Positions 23,020 through 34,712 of a DNA stretch of 64,000 nucleotides are shown piece after piece (position 1 is the first letter of the stretch; each line of letters begins with the position of its first letter). A model generated the notes under the pieces. That model saw only the letters and a list, made by a program, of their open reading frames with translations, was not told where the DNA came from and did not search any database. The stretch is from Adiantum capillus-veneris. Its lineage: Eukaryota; Streptophyta; Polypodiopsida; Polypodiales; Pteridaceae. A program made the position numbers and the translations under genes. The stretch is taken from contig CM043968.1 in assembly GCA_014529385.2 (NCBI GenBank), forward strand, positions 22,819,013 through 22,883,012, given 5' to 3'.

Positions 23020-23592
23020 TGTTTCTCTTATAACTGCTTCCTTCAACAAGGTCCTTGAGTGGTTCTATTCACTCCCCATAGTTGATACCAAAAACACCAA
23101 CTAAACAACAAAACTTACATAAAGATGTCTCCTTTTGGTTATTCTTTGTAGATCCTTTGGTAGAATACAGCTCAAGTAGTGCTTTAACCAATACCAATCA
23201 CCTTCATGGAGTGCTTTTTTTCATTCAAGTCCATGAGTTGGTAGTAACTTGAGTTGAAGGACTTCTTCACAATATATGGACTTGCCATCTAGTTTTGAGA
23301 TTGTCATCAAATATATTATCAAGATGATTGTCATACCTTAGCACCAGCCCACCTTCTTTGATACCCTTGTCTTTGACCTTTTTATCCAGCCTCTCCTTTG
23401 CTTGTGTAGCTTTCCTTTTGTAGCACTTATAGGTTGCTTCTCTGTTGCATTCAATTTCAGCTAAGGTAAGAAGTCAATCCATCCATGGTTCTTGAACACC
23501 TTGTGTTCCTTTGTCATAAAGCCGCATTGTGGGAATGTTGAGCTCAATTGGTTGCAACGTCTCTTGACCATAAATTTATGCAAAATCTGAAG
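23020..23592 (-). pseudogene. Old Gypsy element, integrase C-terminal fragment
   Basis: In one minus frame: IYGQETLQPIEL, then an Asn/Arg/Lys-rich part with AEIECNREATYKCYKR and GGLVLRYDNH, the usual order for the C-terminal region of Ty3/Gypsy integrases. Several stops interrupt it. It ends abruptly at about 23592-23612, at the left breakpoint of inversion 2. It probably belongs to the Gypsy element whose gag lies at 36290-34713. Confidence 0.66.
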
Positions 23593-23620
23593 CTTTCTTG
23601 GTTCATTTGACAGGTTGATA
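23592..23620. other. Left breakpoint of inversion 2 (approximate)
   Basis: Gypsy integrase on the minus strand gives way to the plus-strand leader of a Copia element that has no 5' LTR here. The missing LTR and leader lie inverted at 33545-34712. Confidence 0.65.
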
Positions 23621-23696
23621 TTGGTTCGGAGGTCCGTTTACAGGGGAAACTCTGCCGAATTTTTCCCAGGAAAGTAAACCACTGTGAAGCGTAGCT

Positions 23697-23939
23697 ATGC
23701 CTGGATCACAGGACACTGCTCTTTACAATATCAAGAAGCTGGATGGAACCAATTTTCCATTGTGGAAGAAGCAGATTTGGCACGTGTTGGTACAAAAGAA
23801 GCAGATAAAACCTATAAAGCTCAAGGGGATAAAACCAAAAGATATGGACGAAGATGAATGGAGCGAAATGGATGAATTGGCACTTTCTACCATTATGCTG
23901 ACTTTGGCAGAAAGCGTTTACTTCAATGTAGCTTGTTGA
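23697..23939 (+). pseudogene. Copia-1 Gag, N-terminal part
   Basis: MPGSQDTALYNIKKLDG and FPLWKKQIWHVL are the start of a Tnt1-type gag. A TGA at 23937 ends it in frame with the next ORF. The usual gag middle before MKEGTPMSNHLNEF is missing, so an in-frame deletion also occurred here. Confidence 0.85.
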
Positions 23940-23948
23940 CTTAAGAAG

Positions 23949-26264
23949 ATGAAAGAAGGGACCCCTATGTCCAATCATCTGAATGAATTCAACACCATCT
24001 ACAGTCAGTTGTCAGCTCAAGGTGTCAAGTTTGATGAACCTGTTAGAGCTATGTTCCTGTTGATCACATTGCCGGAAAGTTGGGACACTTTTCGCACAGC
24101 TTTGAGTAATTCTGCACCTCCAGATGGTTTGAACATAGCAGGTGTAGAAGGAAGTCTGCTTACTGAAGAAACCAATAGAAAGACAATGGACAAAGGCAAA
24201 GGAACAGCCTTAGTTGTCAGGGGAAGGACCAAAGAAAAGTACAAAGGTGGAAAGAGGAATCAGTCTCGTAGCAAGTCCCGCAGTGCTAAAGGCAAGAGTG
24301 ACATAGAATGCTACCATTGTGGCAAGAAGGGTCACATGAAAAGAGACTGCAGAGAATGGAAAGCAGAAAAAGGAAAAGAGAAAGCTGAAGACCATGGTGA
24401 GAATAACAAGTCCTCAGTGAAGATTCAAGAAATAAATGTGACAAACACTGTTGCAGAGGATGACAGTCTAGTGTCAGGAGACATCTACTTCTTAAAAAAT
24501 ACAATGGACTCGGCTCTTCTTACAGTATCTGATGGAAATGCACTGAGTGACTGGATTATAGACTCAGGGGCATCACTTCATGTGTCTCCAAACAAGGAGT
24601 GGTTTACCTCTTATGTGACCACTAAAGATCATGTTCGGCTAGGCAATGGGCAGACATGTGAGATCTTAGGTGTTGGAGATGTTCAATTGAAGTTTCAAAA
24701 TGGCTCTTCTTTCACGCTGAAGAATGTGAGACATGTTCCCGCAATTACAAAGAGCTTGATCAACACAGGTTTACTTGATGATGTTGGCTACGTCACCACT
24801 TTTGGACAGAACATGTGGAAGATATCCAAGGGTTCTATGACAGTAGCACATGGAGTAAATTCTGGAGGACTTTACATGATTTATGTATCAAATTTCTCTA
24901 AAAATGTAATCAATGTAACCGAGCAGCCGAACGTTTCTTTGTGGCATAGCCGGTTAGGACATATGTCCAAGAAGGGAATGGAAATCTTGTCTCGTTCTGG
25001 TTATTTGCCTGGCTTTTCATTTAATGATTTTGAATTCTGTGAACATTGTCTGTATGGTAAGCAAACACAGCAGGCACATAAGCATAGAAGCAATAGAAGA
25101 GATACACAGTTGGCACTTGTTCATAGTGATTTGTGTGGACCTATGCCTAACCTATCTCTAGGGGGAGCTTCTTACTTTATGACATTTATAGATGATTACT
25201 CGAGGAAAGTATGGGTTTACTTTCTCAAGCACAAGGATGAAGCGTTTAGTGTTTTCAAAACGTTTGTGACACTTGTGGAGAATCAGAGTGGCAAGAAGCT
25301 TAAATGCTTACGCACTGACAATGGTGGAGAGTATGTTTCAAAGGCCTTTCAGGACTTTTGTGAGTCAAAAGGTATAAAACGTGAACTTACTGCTCTTTAC
25401 AATCCTCCTCAAAATGGTGTTGCTGAGAGGATGAATAGGACCATACAAGAGAAGGTCAGAAGTATGTTGTCTAATGCACAGCTGCCAAATGGGTTTTGGG
25501 CTGAAGCTGTATCAACAGCTGTTCATCTTGTAAATAGATCTCCTAGCAAGGTTTTGCAGAAGGATTCAGTGTCAGAGATGGTATGGTCAGGCAAAATTCC
25601 CTCATACAAGCATCTCAGAGTCTTTGGCTGTGAGGCATATACTCATGTTCCAAAGGAATTTAGGAACAAAATTGAGCCAAAGAGTAGAAAGTGCATCTTT
25701 CTAGGCTATGGTAATTCTGGTGAGATGGGGTACAGACTTTGGGATCCCGAATCCAGAAAGGTTGTCCGCAGCAATGATGTTCACTTTAATGAATCCAAAT
25801 ATCATTCTAAACCAAAGAGGGTTGAGGAGATTAGAAGAGTTGTCTTCCAAGAAGATGGACCTGCATGTGCAAGACAAAATGTCAGGGCTCAAGAGGAGCA
25901 AGGACAGGATAGATTGGAACCACAGGTTGTGGCTGAGCCTGAGCCACCTATTGTGCGTAGATCTGGACGTGTTACGCGACCTCCTGATAGGTTTGTTCCA
26001 TCTATGAACTATGTCATGTTGACAGATTGCAATGAGCCTTCATGTTACAAGGAAGCAGTGCAAATGAAGGACTCCGGGAATTGGCAATTGGCCATGCAGT
26101 CAGAGATGACAGCTCTGCATAAAAACCAGACATGGAAGCTAGTTAAATTACCATGGGGCAAAAAGGCTCTACCCTGTAAATGGGTTTACAAATATAAGAT
26201 CACCGCTCATGATAGTCAGCCAAAGTACAAAGCAAGGCTTGTTGCCAAGGGCTTTAAGCAATAA
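23949..26264 (+). pseudogene. Copia-1 polyprotein: Gag end, protease, integrase, RT start
   Basis: Tnt1-like order: end of gag (SNHLNEFNTIYSQL), CCHC knuckle CYHCGKKGHMKRDC at residues 121-134, aspartic protease with WIIDSGASLHVS at about 202-213, a pre-integrase HHCC region (LWHSRLGHMSKKGM ... CEHCLYGK), and integrase with HSDLCGPM, RTDNGGEY and NGVAERMNRTI giving the D, D, E residues. The start of reverse transcriptase follows (CKWVYKYK, ARLVAKGFKQ). A TAA at 26262 interrupts the frame; the downstream ORF is in the same frame. Ty1/Copia order, INT before RT, is clear. Confidence 0.92.
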
Positions 26265-27582
26265 CAAGGCATTGACTTTGATGAAGTCTTCTCTCCGGTG
26301 GTCAAGATGACTACATTGAGATGCTTTCTTGCATTGGTTGCCATATTAGATTTGGTGTTGCACCAAATGGATGTCAAGACGGCGTTCTTGCATGGTGATT
26401 TAGATGTGGAAATTTACATGCAGCAGCCAGAAGGGTTTGTTGAGAAAGGCAAGGAAGATTGGGTATGCCAATTGTTAAAGAGTCTTTATGGCTTAAAACA
26501 ATCACCGAGGGCATGGTACCATAAATTCCACAAGTTTATGCTTTCTCAAGGCTACAAACGTAGTGAGTTCGATCACTGTCTATATACAAAGAAGGCTAAG
26601 GATGGAAGTTGGTTGATCCTTATTTTGTATGTGGATGACATGTTGATTGCTGGCAAGCACTTGGAAGAAATTTCAGCTTTGAAGTCAAAGATGGCAAAAT
26701 CGTTTGACATGAAAGACATGGGTGAGGCAAGTCATATACTTGGTATGCGCATTGAGAGAGACAGATCAAAGAAGTTGATTTGGTTATCTCAAACAGAGTA
26801 TATTGACAAGGTTTTGCAACGTTTCAATATGGAGAAGGGAAAGGCACTGAGTGTTCCATTGCCACCATATGTGAAACTTAGCAAACAAGATTGTCCTGTG
26901 TCTGAGGAAGAACAGGCTGAAATGGATAAGATTCCATATGCGTCTGCAGTGGGTAGTTTGATGTATGCAATGATTGCTACTCGCCCAGACATTGCATTTG
27001 CAGTGGGAGTAGTAAGTCGATACATGTCAAACCCAGGCAAGAAACATTGGGAGGCAGTGAAAGGAATATTGAGATACCTGAAAGCTACAAAGAGTATGCG
27101 TATATGCTATGGGAGTCAGGAGCTAAGTGTAAAGGGTTTTACAGACTCAGATTATGCAGGTGACTTAGACAACCGAAGGTCTACGTCAGGGTATGTCTTT
27201 ACATTGGCTGGTGGAGCAGTATCATGGCGTTCTAGATTACAAGATTGTGTTACTCAGTCTACTACAGAGGCTGAATATGTTGAAGCATCAGAGGCATGCA
27301 AAGAATCAATTTGGCTTAATCGACTAGTAACAGATTTGGGAATCAAAGAAGAGATGCCTGTGTTATATTGTGATAGTCAAAGTGCTATACAATTGGCTCG
27401 CAATCCAGTTTATCACTCAAAGGCATGTGGATGTGAAGTATCATTTCATCAGGGAAATGCTCGCGAATAAGCAACTTCAACTTGTCAAAGTTCACACCAC
27501 AGAAAATCCTGCTGATCTACTTACGAAAGGACTTCCCTCAAAGAGCTTTGCGCATTTTTGCAAGCAGTTAGGTGTAGGGTAG
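26265..27582 (+). pseudogene. Copia-1 polyprotein: RT and RNase H
   Basis: Reverse transcriptase motifs MDVKTAFLHGDL, SLYGLKQSPRAWY and LYVDDMLIAG (catalytic YVDD) are intact. RNase H follows with TDSDYAGD, QSTTEAEYVE and YCDSQSAI. A frameshift near 27425 moves the last part (VDVKYHFIREML, NPADLLTKGL) into another frame ending at 27582. With the in-frame TGA and TAA upstream, the element cannot make a full polyprotein unaided. Confidence 0.92.
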
Positions 27583-27659
27583 TACATCACTTCTCTACAT
27601 CTCTTGTGTATTAGCTTGTATAGTAGCTTCTCTCACACTTAAAGTACCACATTGGACTT

Positions 27660-27671
27660 TAAGTGGGAGGT
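27660..27671 (+). other. Polypurine tract of Copia-1
   Basis: AAGTGGGAGG directly before the LTR start TGTTGGGG. Confidence 0.8.
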
Positions 27672-27863
27672 TGTTGGGGTATAAAGTCCAATATGGTCGC
27701 CCACGTAAGTGGGCGCGCCGCCAGGTATGTACACATATTCTTTTGTAAAAACCGAATAAGAACTCACTATGCTCTACACATTACAGTAGAGCGAGTTCAC
27801 CATATCGTCGTGCTCTTCTTCTCGCACTCTCTCTCGCGTCGCACTTACGCTCGTACTCCTTCA
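27672..27863 (+). mobile_element. 3' LTR of Copia-1 (192 bp)
   Basis: TGTTGGGG...CTCCTTCA, bounded by a polypurine tract and by GCTCC at 27864-27868. The same 192 bp, with a few differences, occur inverted at 34521-34712, there preceded by GCTCC in the element's sense. Confidence 0.92.
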
Positions 27864-28261
27864 GCTCCATGAAGAATTATCTCAAAGTGAGATAGAGGAA
27901 GATTGAACTGATAGCATCTCAAAAGAAGAAAGTAGTGGTAGCATCAGAAAGAGGAGTCTTCCATTGAGGTCATGGAGATAAATTTTAGGCCAAACAACCA
28001 AGAGACCTCTTATCAAGGCTTGAAGGAGGTAGATTCCCAAGAGAATCAAGGTGTGCAAGATGAAAGTATGTTAGAAGGTATGCTATCAAAAACACTTAGA
28101 ATGTAAGAAAGAAAGGATGTGTGCTAAGTTTTCTAGAATTTTTGGTAAATACTACATAGATGTGCATGGAGTATATAATATTCATCACAAATTCAAGTTA
28201 AAGCCTGAAAATACACCTAAGGCACAAAAGCTATGAAGGCTAGGAGTCATCAAGCTCAGCA
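27864..28261 (+). pseudogene. Old Gypsy element, fragment after the Copia-1 target site
   Basis: The first five bases GCTCC are the target duplication. Read onward from the Gypsy part that ends at 34713, the frame continues into an acidic stretch (HEELSQSEIEED) with later stops. A remnant reading KFKLKPENTPKAQKL resembles the lead-in to Gypsy reverse transcriptase. Highly decayed. Confidence 0.5.
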
Positions 28262-28600
28262 TGTATGACTCCTAGATGAATATCACCGATATTCATCATC
28301 ATTGGCATGTCTCAATGGATACACATATCTTTTCCATTGATAATACAATTGTACTATACCAAGTTGATCTACCTACTAGAGTGATGGCACACTTATCTAT
28401 TCATCTCACTCACTAGCAGTTCACACTAGACTATTGTACTAGTTTTCCTTTATATTGTTATTTTTCTCTTAAGTTTTGTAGACCTCTTATGTTGAGTTAG
28501 TGAAGAATTAGAAGAACAAGTTTTGTCTCCATCGTTTTTTTTTTGTCTTGCAAGAGCTCAATCTCTCTCCTTCTCTCTCTCTTAACGTGGTATCAGAGCC
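28262..28600 (+). mobile_element. Possible 5' LTR and primer binding site of Copia-2
   Basis: TGGTATCAGAGCC at 28588-28600 is a clear tRNA-iMet primer site. The preceding AT-rich 320 bp, perhaps starting at TGTATGACTCC (28262), would be the LTR. No matching 3' LTR was found downstream, so the limits are uncertain. Confidence 0.55.
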
Positions 28601-29013
28601 TGGTTGTGTCTGAGGAGCTTGGAGCAACAAGTAGGAGCAACAGAGAAAGTGGTCTCATGATTCCGAGGAGCCATTGTCAAACAATCTGCAATTAAGGTGC
28701 TTTTTTTTGGAGATTTTGAATCTCAAGGCTCTATGCAGTCCCTCGAAAATCCTTTGGACTGAGACTGTGCGGCCACATTTTCATTACGGGCACATTTGAC
28801 CCCTGTTTTGAAGCTAAAGCCCATTTGTATGCAAAAATGCTAAGGTTTGGGATTCTACAAATTTACATATTTGTGGTGCAAAATCAGTTTGGCTATAGTG
28901 TTCATAGATACTACTTGGTATTGTGAAACATATGTATGTACGCATACTATGGCTACATGTGGTACTAGATATTTTTAGCGGGTTGCTCAGAGACTTGGTG
29001 AAGGATTGAAAAC

Positions 29014-30454
29014 ATGTCCTCCAACAATGATGGACTTGACCAAATTGTCATTGAGAAGCTAGACAAGAAGAAATTCCATGCTTGGAGGTTCAAAATGATC
29101 AATTTCCTTATGGGTAAAGGTTATTGGGAGTACATTGATGGAGAGCATGAGAGAGCACCACCGTTACCAGAGGAAGGTGCAAGTGTTGCACAAATAAATA
29201 TGTTTTAAGATTTGAAGTGGGGAGCTCAAAAGATTAGCCACTGGATTTCTCTAAGTGTGCAGGACACTATGATTGGGCACGTACAAGATGCTCACACCTC
29301 TAAGGATGCTTGGACACCTTACTATCATTGGATGTGACCAGCATAAAGTTAAGGAAGCTACAATTGAAACTTGAGCCGAGTACATTGTAGAAGATAAATA
29401 AAAACATGTCTAACAATAATCATGCATTGAAGATAAATAACATACATGAGTTACTTGCATTGATTAATGTTTTAGTCAATGATGATGATAAAGTGAAAGT
29501 CTATCTATGAGTTTTGTATCCAGAATACAAACAATTGAAAATTGGTATCCATCTTTGAGAGAACATTCTCTCATTTATAAATTTGGCATCCTTATTGATT
29601 GTAGAAGATAAGGAACTTGAGGAAGACTCCTCTACGCAGGGTAGAAAAAAACTTTGAATAGGTCCTTTTCAGCAGTAGAGGAAGAGGAAGAGGACGTGGT
29701 ATAGGTCATGGAGGAGGTTGAGGAAGAGATAAACACCAAGCACAATAGTAGAACAACAATCGAAGATAGAAAATAGGTGGCTGAGGAAGCTTTGGAAGCA
29801 AGGTAATTCCAAGAGGCCATAGAAATGTACAACGTAACAATACATGTCAACAAGAAAATGTAGTATGTTAGGGTTGTGGAAGACATGGTCACTTTGAACG
29901 TAATTGTCCAAAGAGGAGGCAACAAAATAACTATGCAACCACTAGCAAGAATATAATGAGCATGAGAGGTTATTTGTGGTGTGATACATGCTAAACACTA
30001 TGTCTGCAAAAGTGGAAAAATCTTGTGATAATGTCTGGTATGTAGATTTTGGTGCACCAAATCACATGACCAATCATGGTGAGTGGTTTAAGCAAATGCA
30101 AACTTTGCACATCTTGATTATGTAGAGACTGGGGATGATAATGTACGTACCATTAGGCATATAGGATATGTACCATTATCTATGATTGATGGTCATATTA
30201 AGTATATGGCTGATGTATTGCATGTACCCAATATTACAAAGAATTTGGGTTCTACTAGACACATGGTTCAACAGGGATTGCAAGTTAAATTTAACTCTTA
30301 TGGTCTCTTCATCAAAGAGCATAAGAAGAATGGAAGGTTGGTTGCACAAGGAAAGAAAGTGGGCTGGATGTTTATTTTGGATGTAAATGTGCCTAAGGTG
30401 AATGCTACCATGTTTGCACAAGGTGCAATAGTTGTTTCAAATATTGAGATTTGA
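29014..30454 (+). pseudogene. Copia-2 Gag, zinc knuckle and protease remnants
   Basis: It begins MSSNNDGLDQI with HAWRFKMINFLMGKGYWEY, the characteristic start of a Tnt1-like gag. A decayed knuckle (CGRHGHFERNC) lies near 29876-29910, and remnants of the protease and pre-integrase region follow, e.g. YMADVLHVPNITKNL at 30206-30250. Many stops and frame changes are present. The integrase is missing: the element jumps to the RT end within 30660-30715. Confidence 0.75.
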
Positions 30455-30689
30455 CACAAACATATCGGTCATGTAAATTTGTAGAGTCTAAAGATAATTT
30501 AAACTAACAAGATGGTTACAGATTTTCCAACACTTAAAGTTGTTATAATGTAGAAAGTTTGTGAAGCTTGTTAGTTTGGAAACTTGGGTAAAAGCATCCT
30601 TCCCTCATGATAAGAATGTGGGTAAGAATAGATTGGATTTAGTGCATACAAACGTATGCAAGTCATGTGGCTAAAGTAGAGGCTCTACT

Positions 30690-31335
30690 TATGTACGAGT
30701 TTTAAATAAAAGACTTGGGAGAATTGCGGTATTTCTTGGGCATTGAAATTGTTTGTATAGAAGAGGGTGTATGGCTGTCACAAATACAATATACCTTGGA
30801 TATGTTGAAAACGTATGGTATGGCTGAATGTAAGCCAATTCCAATGCCCCTGGATCAAAATTTGAAGTCGGGGAATGATGTAGGTCAAGTACTTGAAAAT
30901 GCTATCATGTATAGGAAGATTGTGGGTAGCTTGATCTACTAGACTATCTCATGTCCAAACTTGAGCTACATAGTTGGATTGGTGAGTCAGTTTATGCAAT
31001 CTGCTAGGAAACCACACTTGGATACAGTGAGGCACAAGTTGCTTCTATCACATGGAGCAACAAGAAGCAACCTACAATTGCTCTTTCAAGTACAAAGTAC
31101 AAGGGTCCAATAGTGGCGGCAAGTGAGGTAGCATGGTTGGAGTGGCTACTTCACGACTTTGGAGTACATGTACAAACACTAATTGTCATCTATTGTGACA
31201 AACTTAGCAGCATAAAATTGGCATGAAACCCTATATTTCATGCTAGAACAAAGCACATTGAGGTCCATTACCACTTCATCAAAGAGAGGCTCTTAGCAAG
31301 CGTCATCGATCATGAGTACACTAGTGCAGCTAAAG
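30690..31335 (+). pseudogene. Copia-2 RT end and RNase H remnants
   Basis: GELRYFLGIEI, VWLSQIQYTLDML and YRKIVGSLIY are the final part of a Copia reverse transcriptase. A broken RNase H follows (AASEVAWLEWLL, HARTKHIEVHYHFIKERL). The catalytic YVDD segment and all of integrase are deleted. Confidence 0.75.
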
Positions 31336-31439
31336 TTGGTCATTGCTATGAAGAGTACAAAGCAAGGCTATGTGTGTCTACGTGTACATGTCAAAGGTAA
31401 AGCATGTATGAAGGTCAAGGGTAGATAGGGGGTTGCAGA

Positions 31440-32029
31440 TGCGTATGCTTTATGTGCGTTTTTTGGGTCAAGGCTCTCTGTCGTGGGTCCTTTCATGGTC
31501 AAAGTGTCCAAACTGCAAAAATGGAAGTGCCAAGGGGGATCCTGAAAGTGTTCTCCAAGCTAGTCAAGACGGTTCCTCAATTGAAGCTATAGAGTGCAAA
31601 ATATTGCAGTTTGAATATGGAAGTGGTTTCTAGATCCCAATTAGATTGGACAAGTGCAAGTGGATGATCAGAGTTGAAGTGAGTGAATGGTCTAAAGTTT
31701 TTGATTTATGGTGCATTTTGGTCTTTCTGGATTGGCAATTAGAGTACAGATGGACGAGATATGAGTAACCAAAGTTTTGTCGGGGGCTAGTTATGTGCCA
31801 AGATATGCTTTGGATGATCAGAGTTGACGTGAGTGGATGGTCTGAAGTATTTAATTTATGGTGCATGTTGGTCTTTTTGGATCGTTAATTGGAGTTGTAA
31901 GTGTCAAGGTATGCTTAATTAAAGTTGGTGGTTAGCAAAGGGGTGGGAAATTTGGTGATTTGTTTGCCATTTTTGGGCATGGCGTTCGAGATTGCAAAAA
32001 AAAAGAAGTGGAAGTGCAAAAACGTTCTA
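31440..32029 (+). repeat. Region with a ~150 bp tandem duplication, possibly Copia-2 3' end
   Basis: GGATGATCAGAGTTGA recurs at 31660 and 31812, each followed by GTGAGTG...ATGGTCT and TTTATGGTGCAT. No coding was recognised. It may be the 3' untranslated region or LTR of a retrotransposon. Confidence 0.5.
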
Positions 32030-32535
32030 GAGTTTTACGCGTTGGGTGTTGGTGGTTATGAGTAGAAAAATTTGGTTGGACCCCATTCTAGGGCAATGTT
32101 CACACTTTTTACCAAAAGCAAAATGGCTTGGGCCAAATGGCGTCGAGCGCCACTGCCTGAAATAGGAGGCCCTTTCCACGTACAGAAATGTGCAAATAGA
32201 TGAACGTTGGCCACCAAAAGTGAATTTCTCGTGCAAGCATGTAATAAGAGTCGGTCAGTTGAGCGGGTAGTTGCTAAAAATGTAAAAAAGGCCTTATAAG
32301 GGCCACTTTTTTTGCATGTTTCAGGACCTTTTGCCCGACAGCGTGTAGGGGGTCCATAAGGATTGTAAGTTAGAGTGTGTGTGGTGTTTTGTGAAGAATA
32401 GAACCCCATAAAATCTCATTTTGATGTCTCTTCCCTACCCCTACTCTCCTTCATGTGCTTTATGTTGTGGTGCCAGTGTGTGTGAGCGTGTGTGCTCCCC
32501 GGGCCATTTGTGGTGTACAGAGTGAGAGTGAGGTT
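32030..32535. repeat. Dispersed repeat, copy 1 of a direct pair
   Basis: The block from CCTGAAATAGGAGGCCC through GTGTGGTGTTTTGTGAAG and TGTGGTGCCAGTGTGTGTGAG is repeated at 33110-33500 with moderate divergence. It may be two LTRs or LTR parts of one decayed element. Confidence 0.6.
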
Positions 32536-32879
32536 CTTTGTGTGCAATGATAGTGTATGGAATTGAAGCAATGAGAATGGTGTATGGATGTTGATTTCGA
32601 TGAGTGTGTGTATATTAAGGGGTGGCTTTGCAGAGAATATGTGCATTGGTGTGTGTGAAAACATGATTTTTCTTGTGGAAGTGTGTTGTTTCAATGTTGA
32701 TTTTGAGTGGATTGGTGTGTCGAGTGCCCTGGGCTATAGTGAGGCATTTTTGGTGTTTGTTGTATGGGTTCCCATTTCCCCCTTTCCATATTTTGGTGCC
32801 CCCCACTGAAGAGCATCTGATTTCTCTTAATTTAAAGTGAAAATGTGGTTTTGGAGATGTTGGATGTGAGAAAAAGAGA
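32536..32879. other. Non-coding interval between repeat copy and LINE fragment
   Basis: T/G-rich on the plus strand. No domain was recognised in the short ORFs on either strand. Confidence 0.4.
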
Positions 32880-33125
32880 TCCATGTTCTGGGAGGAAGTC
32901 AACTAGATGCTGCTAGCAAAAGACGGCAAGCTGTGGGGGGCAAACTGGTCTTCTATGGAGAAGGTTCTAATGGGTATAGTGGCATCCTCTTCAATGTGGA
33001 CAGAGATCTAGATCCAGAAGTAGTGCTCAATCATCCCTTCGTGAGAGCTCTAGAAGTTAAGATAAGCTAGGCAGATCAACAAATCACTATCATCAACATA
33101 TATGGACCATGCTCAATGTCCACTG
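32880..33125 (+). pseudogene. LINE (non-LTR retrotransposon) endonuclease fragment
   Basis: One frame reads GGSQLDAAS, then NGYSGILFNVDRDL, and ITIINIYGP. The GYSG...V block and the IINIYGP block are the landmarks of the exonuclease-endonuclease-phosphatase domain at the front of plant L1-type ORF2. Only about 80 residues remain, with a stop after VKIS. It lies between the two repeats 32030-32535 and 33110-33500. Confidence 0.65.
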
Positions 33126-33500
33126 CCTAAAATTGAAGGCCCTTCCCACGTTCCAAGATATGAAGATAAGGATAAATTTTGGCCACCAAAAGTCAAGTTC
33201 CCAAGCAAGCTTCTAAGATAGGATTTGCACACTTGTCCGACTGAAAGAACAGTTGCTAAAAATGGGGGAAAAACACCCTACAAGAGCCATTTTTTATGCA
33301 CGTTTGGGGATTCGTAAGGATTGTAAGACAGTGTGGATGTGGTGTTTTGTGAAGAATAGGTCTCCATAACTTCTCATTTTGATGTCTCTTCCTTGCCCCT
33401 TCTCTCCTTCATCTGCTTTGTGTTGTGGTGCCGGTGTGTGTGAGCATGTGCGCCCCTCGGGCTGTTTGTGGTGTGCAGAGTGAGAGCGAGAGCAAGGTAT
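33110..33500. repeat. Dispersed repeat, copy 2 of a direct pair
   Basis: Second copy of 32030-32535, ending close to the right breakpoint of inversion 2 (about 33.5 kb). Confidence 0.6.
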
Positions 33501-33544
33501 TTTTGTAATGAACCACTTATAGAGAGGCCACAAAGTTCACACTA

Positions 33545-34520
33545 TTTCACTTGGTGTCTCCTTTGTAAAATGGCTCTGGTGTACTCAAAAACAGACCAAA
33601 AAACAGCTCAAAAAACACTGTCTCTCTGACACTGTAAGCTGCGGGTAAACCTGTCCTGCACCTGTACTGTCTCTAACTGTCCTATCACTGTCCTGTAAGC
33701 ATAGACTATGACAATGCCTCAACGGCAGTAAAGCAAAGATGCGATCCCAGCTGTCTAACTCACAGTCAATACATCCTAGCTGCCTATCTAAGGGTGCTCG
33801 AGGGATCGCTCCAAGACCTGTATCACCAAAAGGATCTCAACATTCGAGAATCCCCCAGCTCAATAAAACCTCACTTGACCTTCAACAAAGGTTGCAGTAA
33901 ATCTGACAGTACATAGACTTCCCACAAAGTCATACGTCCACAAATTTCCCACTGTATGTTGTAACCGCTGCGGCAGTTGTTTGCTGCGTGACTCACAGCC
34001 AGCAAACCCTCAACAGACATACATCATCTCTGACAATACATCCCATGTGGAAGTACCTGCAATGTCAGGATGAAATCTGGAATATCAAGTAGCAAACACA
34101 AGCTACCTGATGAACTAGTGGATGTCGCCTACAGTCTGTGTGTAGATGCGCCCGTGTCGTATGTGACACGCCTCCAAGAACTGTGAGCCGTCCTTCGATG
34201 TGTAGACAGCCACAAATCAGCACTTTTGGAGTGTCGATATCCTCAGCACCTGCAGTCGTAAGCCGAAACCCCAAATTTGCAGAGTCGGATATGCACCCGC
34301 CGAGACCACGTAGTCAAAAATGGCCTGCGCAGAACTTTGTCGAAGCCGAACGGTGGCCGAGATGACCTCATAATGAAATTCTGAGAACACCGGGCTCTTC
34401 GGGCGTTCCCACAAGATTTGGGGCCGTGTCTTTGCCTGTCGAATTTCACTCCAATCTGAGCTGGTGACTCTAGCCTCCTGCGGTGCTGCCGCGAGCCTCG
34501 ATCTGAGCTCTGATACCTGT
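33545..34520 (-). mobile_element. Copia-1 leader region, with primer binding site
   Basis: Next to the LTR end, GGTATCAGAGC (34517-34507, minus strand) is the primer site. Nearly 1 kb of leader without a good ORF follows. The sequence stops being retroelement-like near 33.5 kb, and no gag start is found here; the gag start is at 23697 on the other strand. This is the piece missing in front of that gag. Confidence 0.7.
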
Positions 34521-34712
34521 TGAAGGAGTACGAGCGGAAGTGCGACGCGAGAGAGAGTGCGAGAAGAAGAGCACGACGATATGGTGAACTCGCTCTACTA
34601 TCATGTGTAGAGCATAGTGAGTTCTTATTAGGTTTTTACAAAAGAATATGTGTACATACCTAGCGGCGCGCCCACTTACCTGGGCGACCACATTGGACTT
34701 TATACCCCAACA
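34521..34712 (-). mobile_element. 5' LTR of Copia-1, inverted relative to the body
   Basis: 192 bp TGTTGGGG...CTCCTTCA on the minus strand, matching 27672-27863. Flanked upstream in its own sense by GCTCC (34717-34713), the same five bases that follow the other LTR. Confidence 0.9.

Noticed and set aside
33294-33533. Small minus-strand ORF
   Set aside because: It lies over a duplicated non-coding repeat and crosses the probable inversion breakpoint.
34521-34712. Solo LTR from a separate Copia insertion
   Set aside because: It has the primer site and leader attached and the same GCTCC flank as the 27.7 kb LTR.
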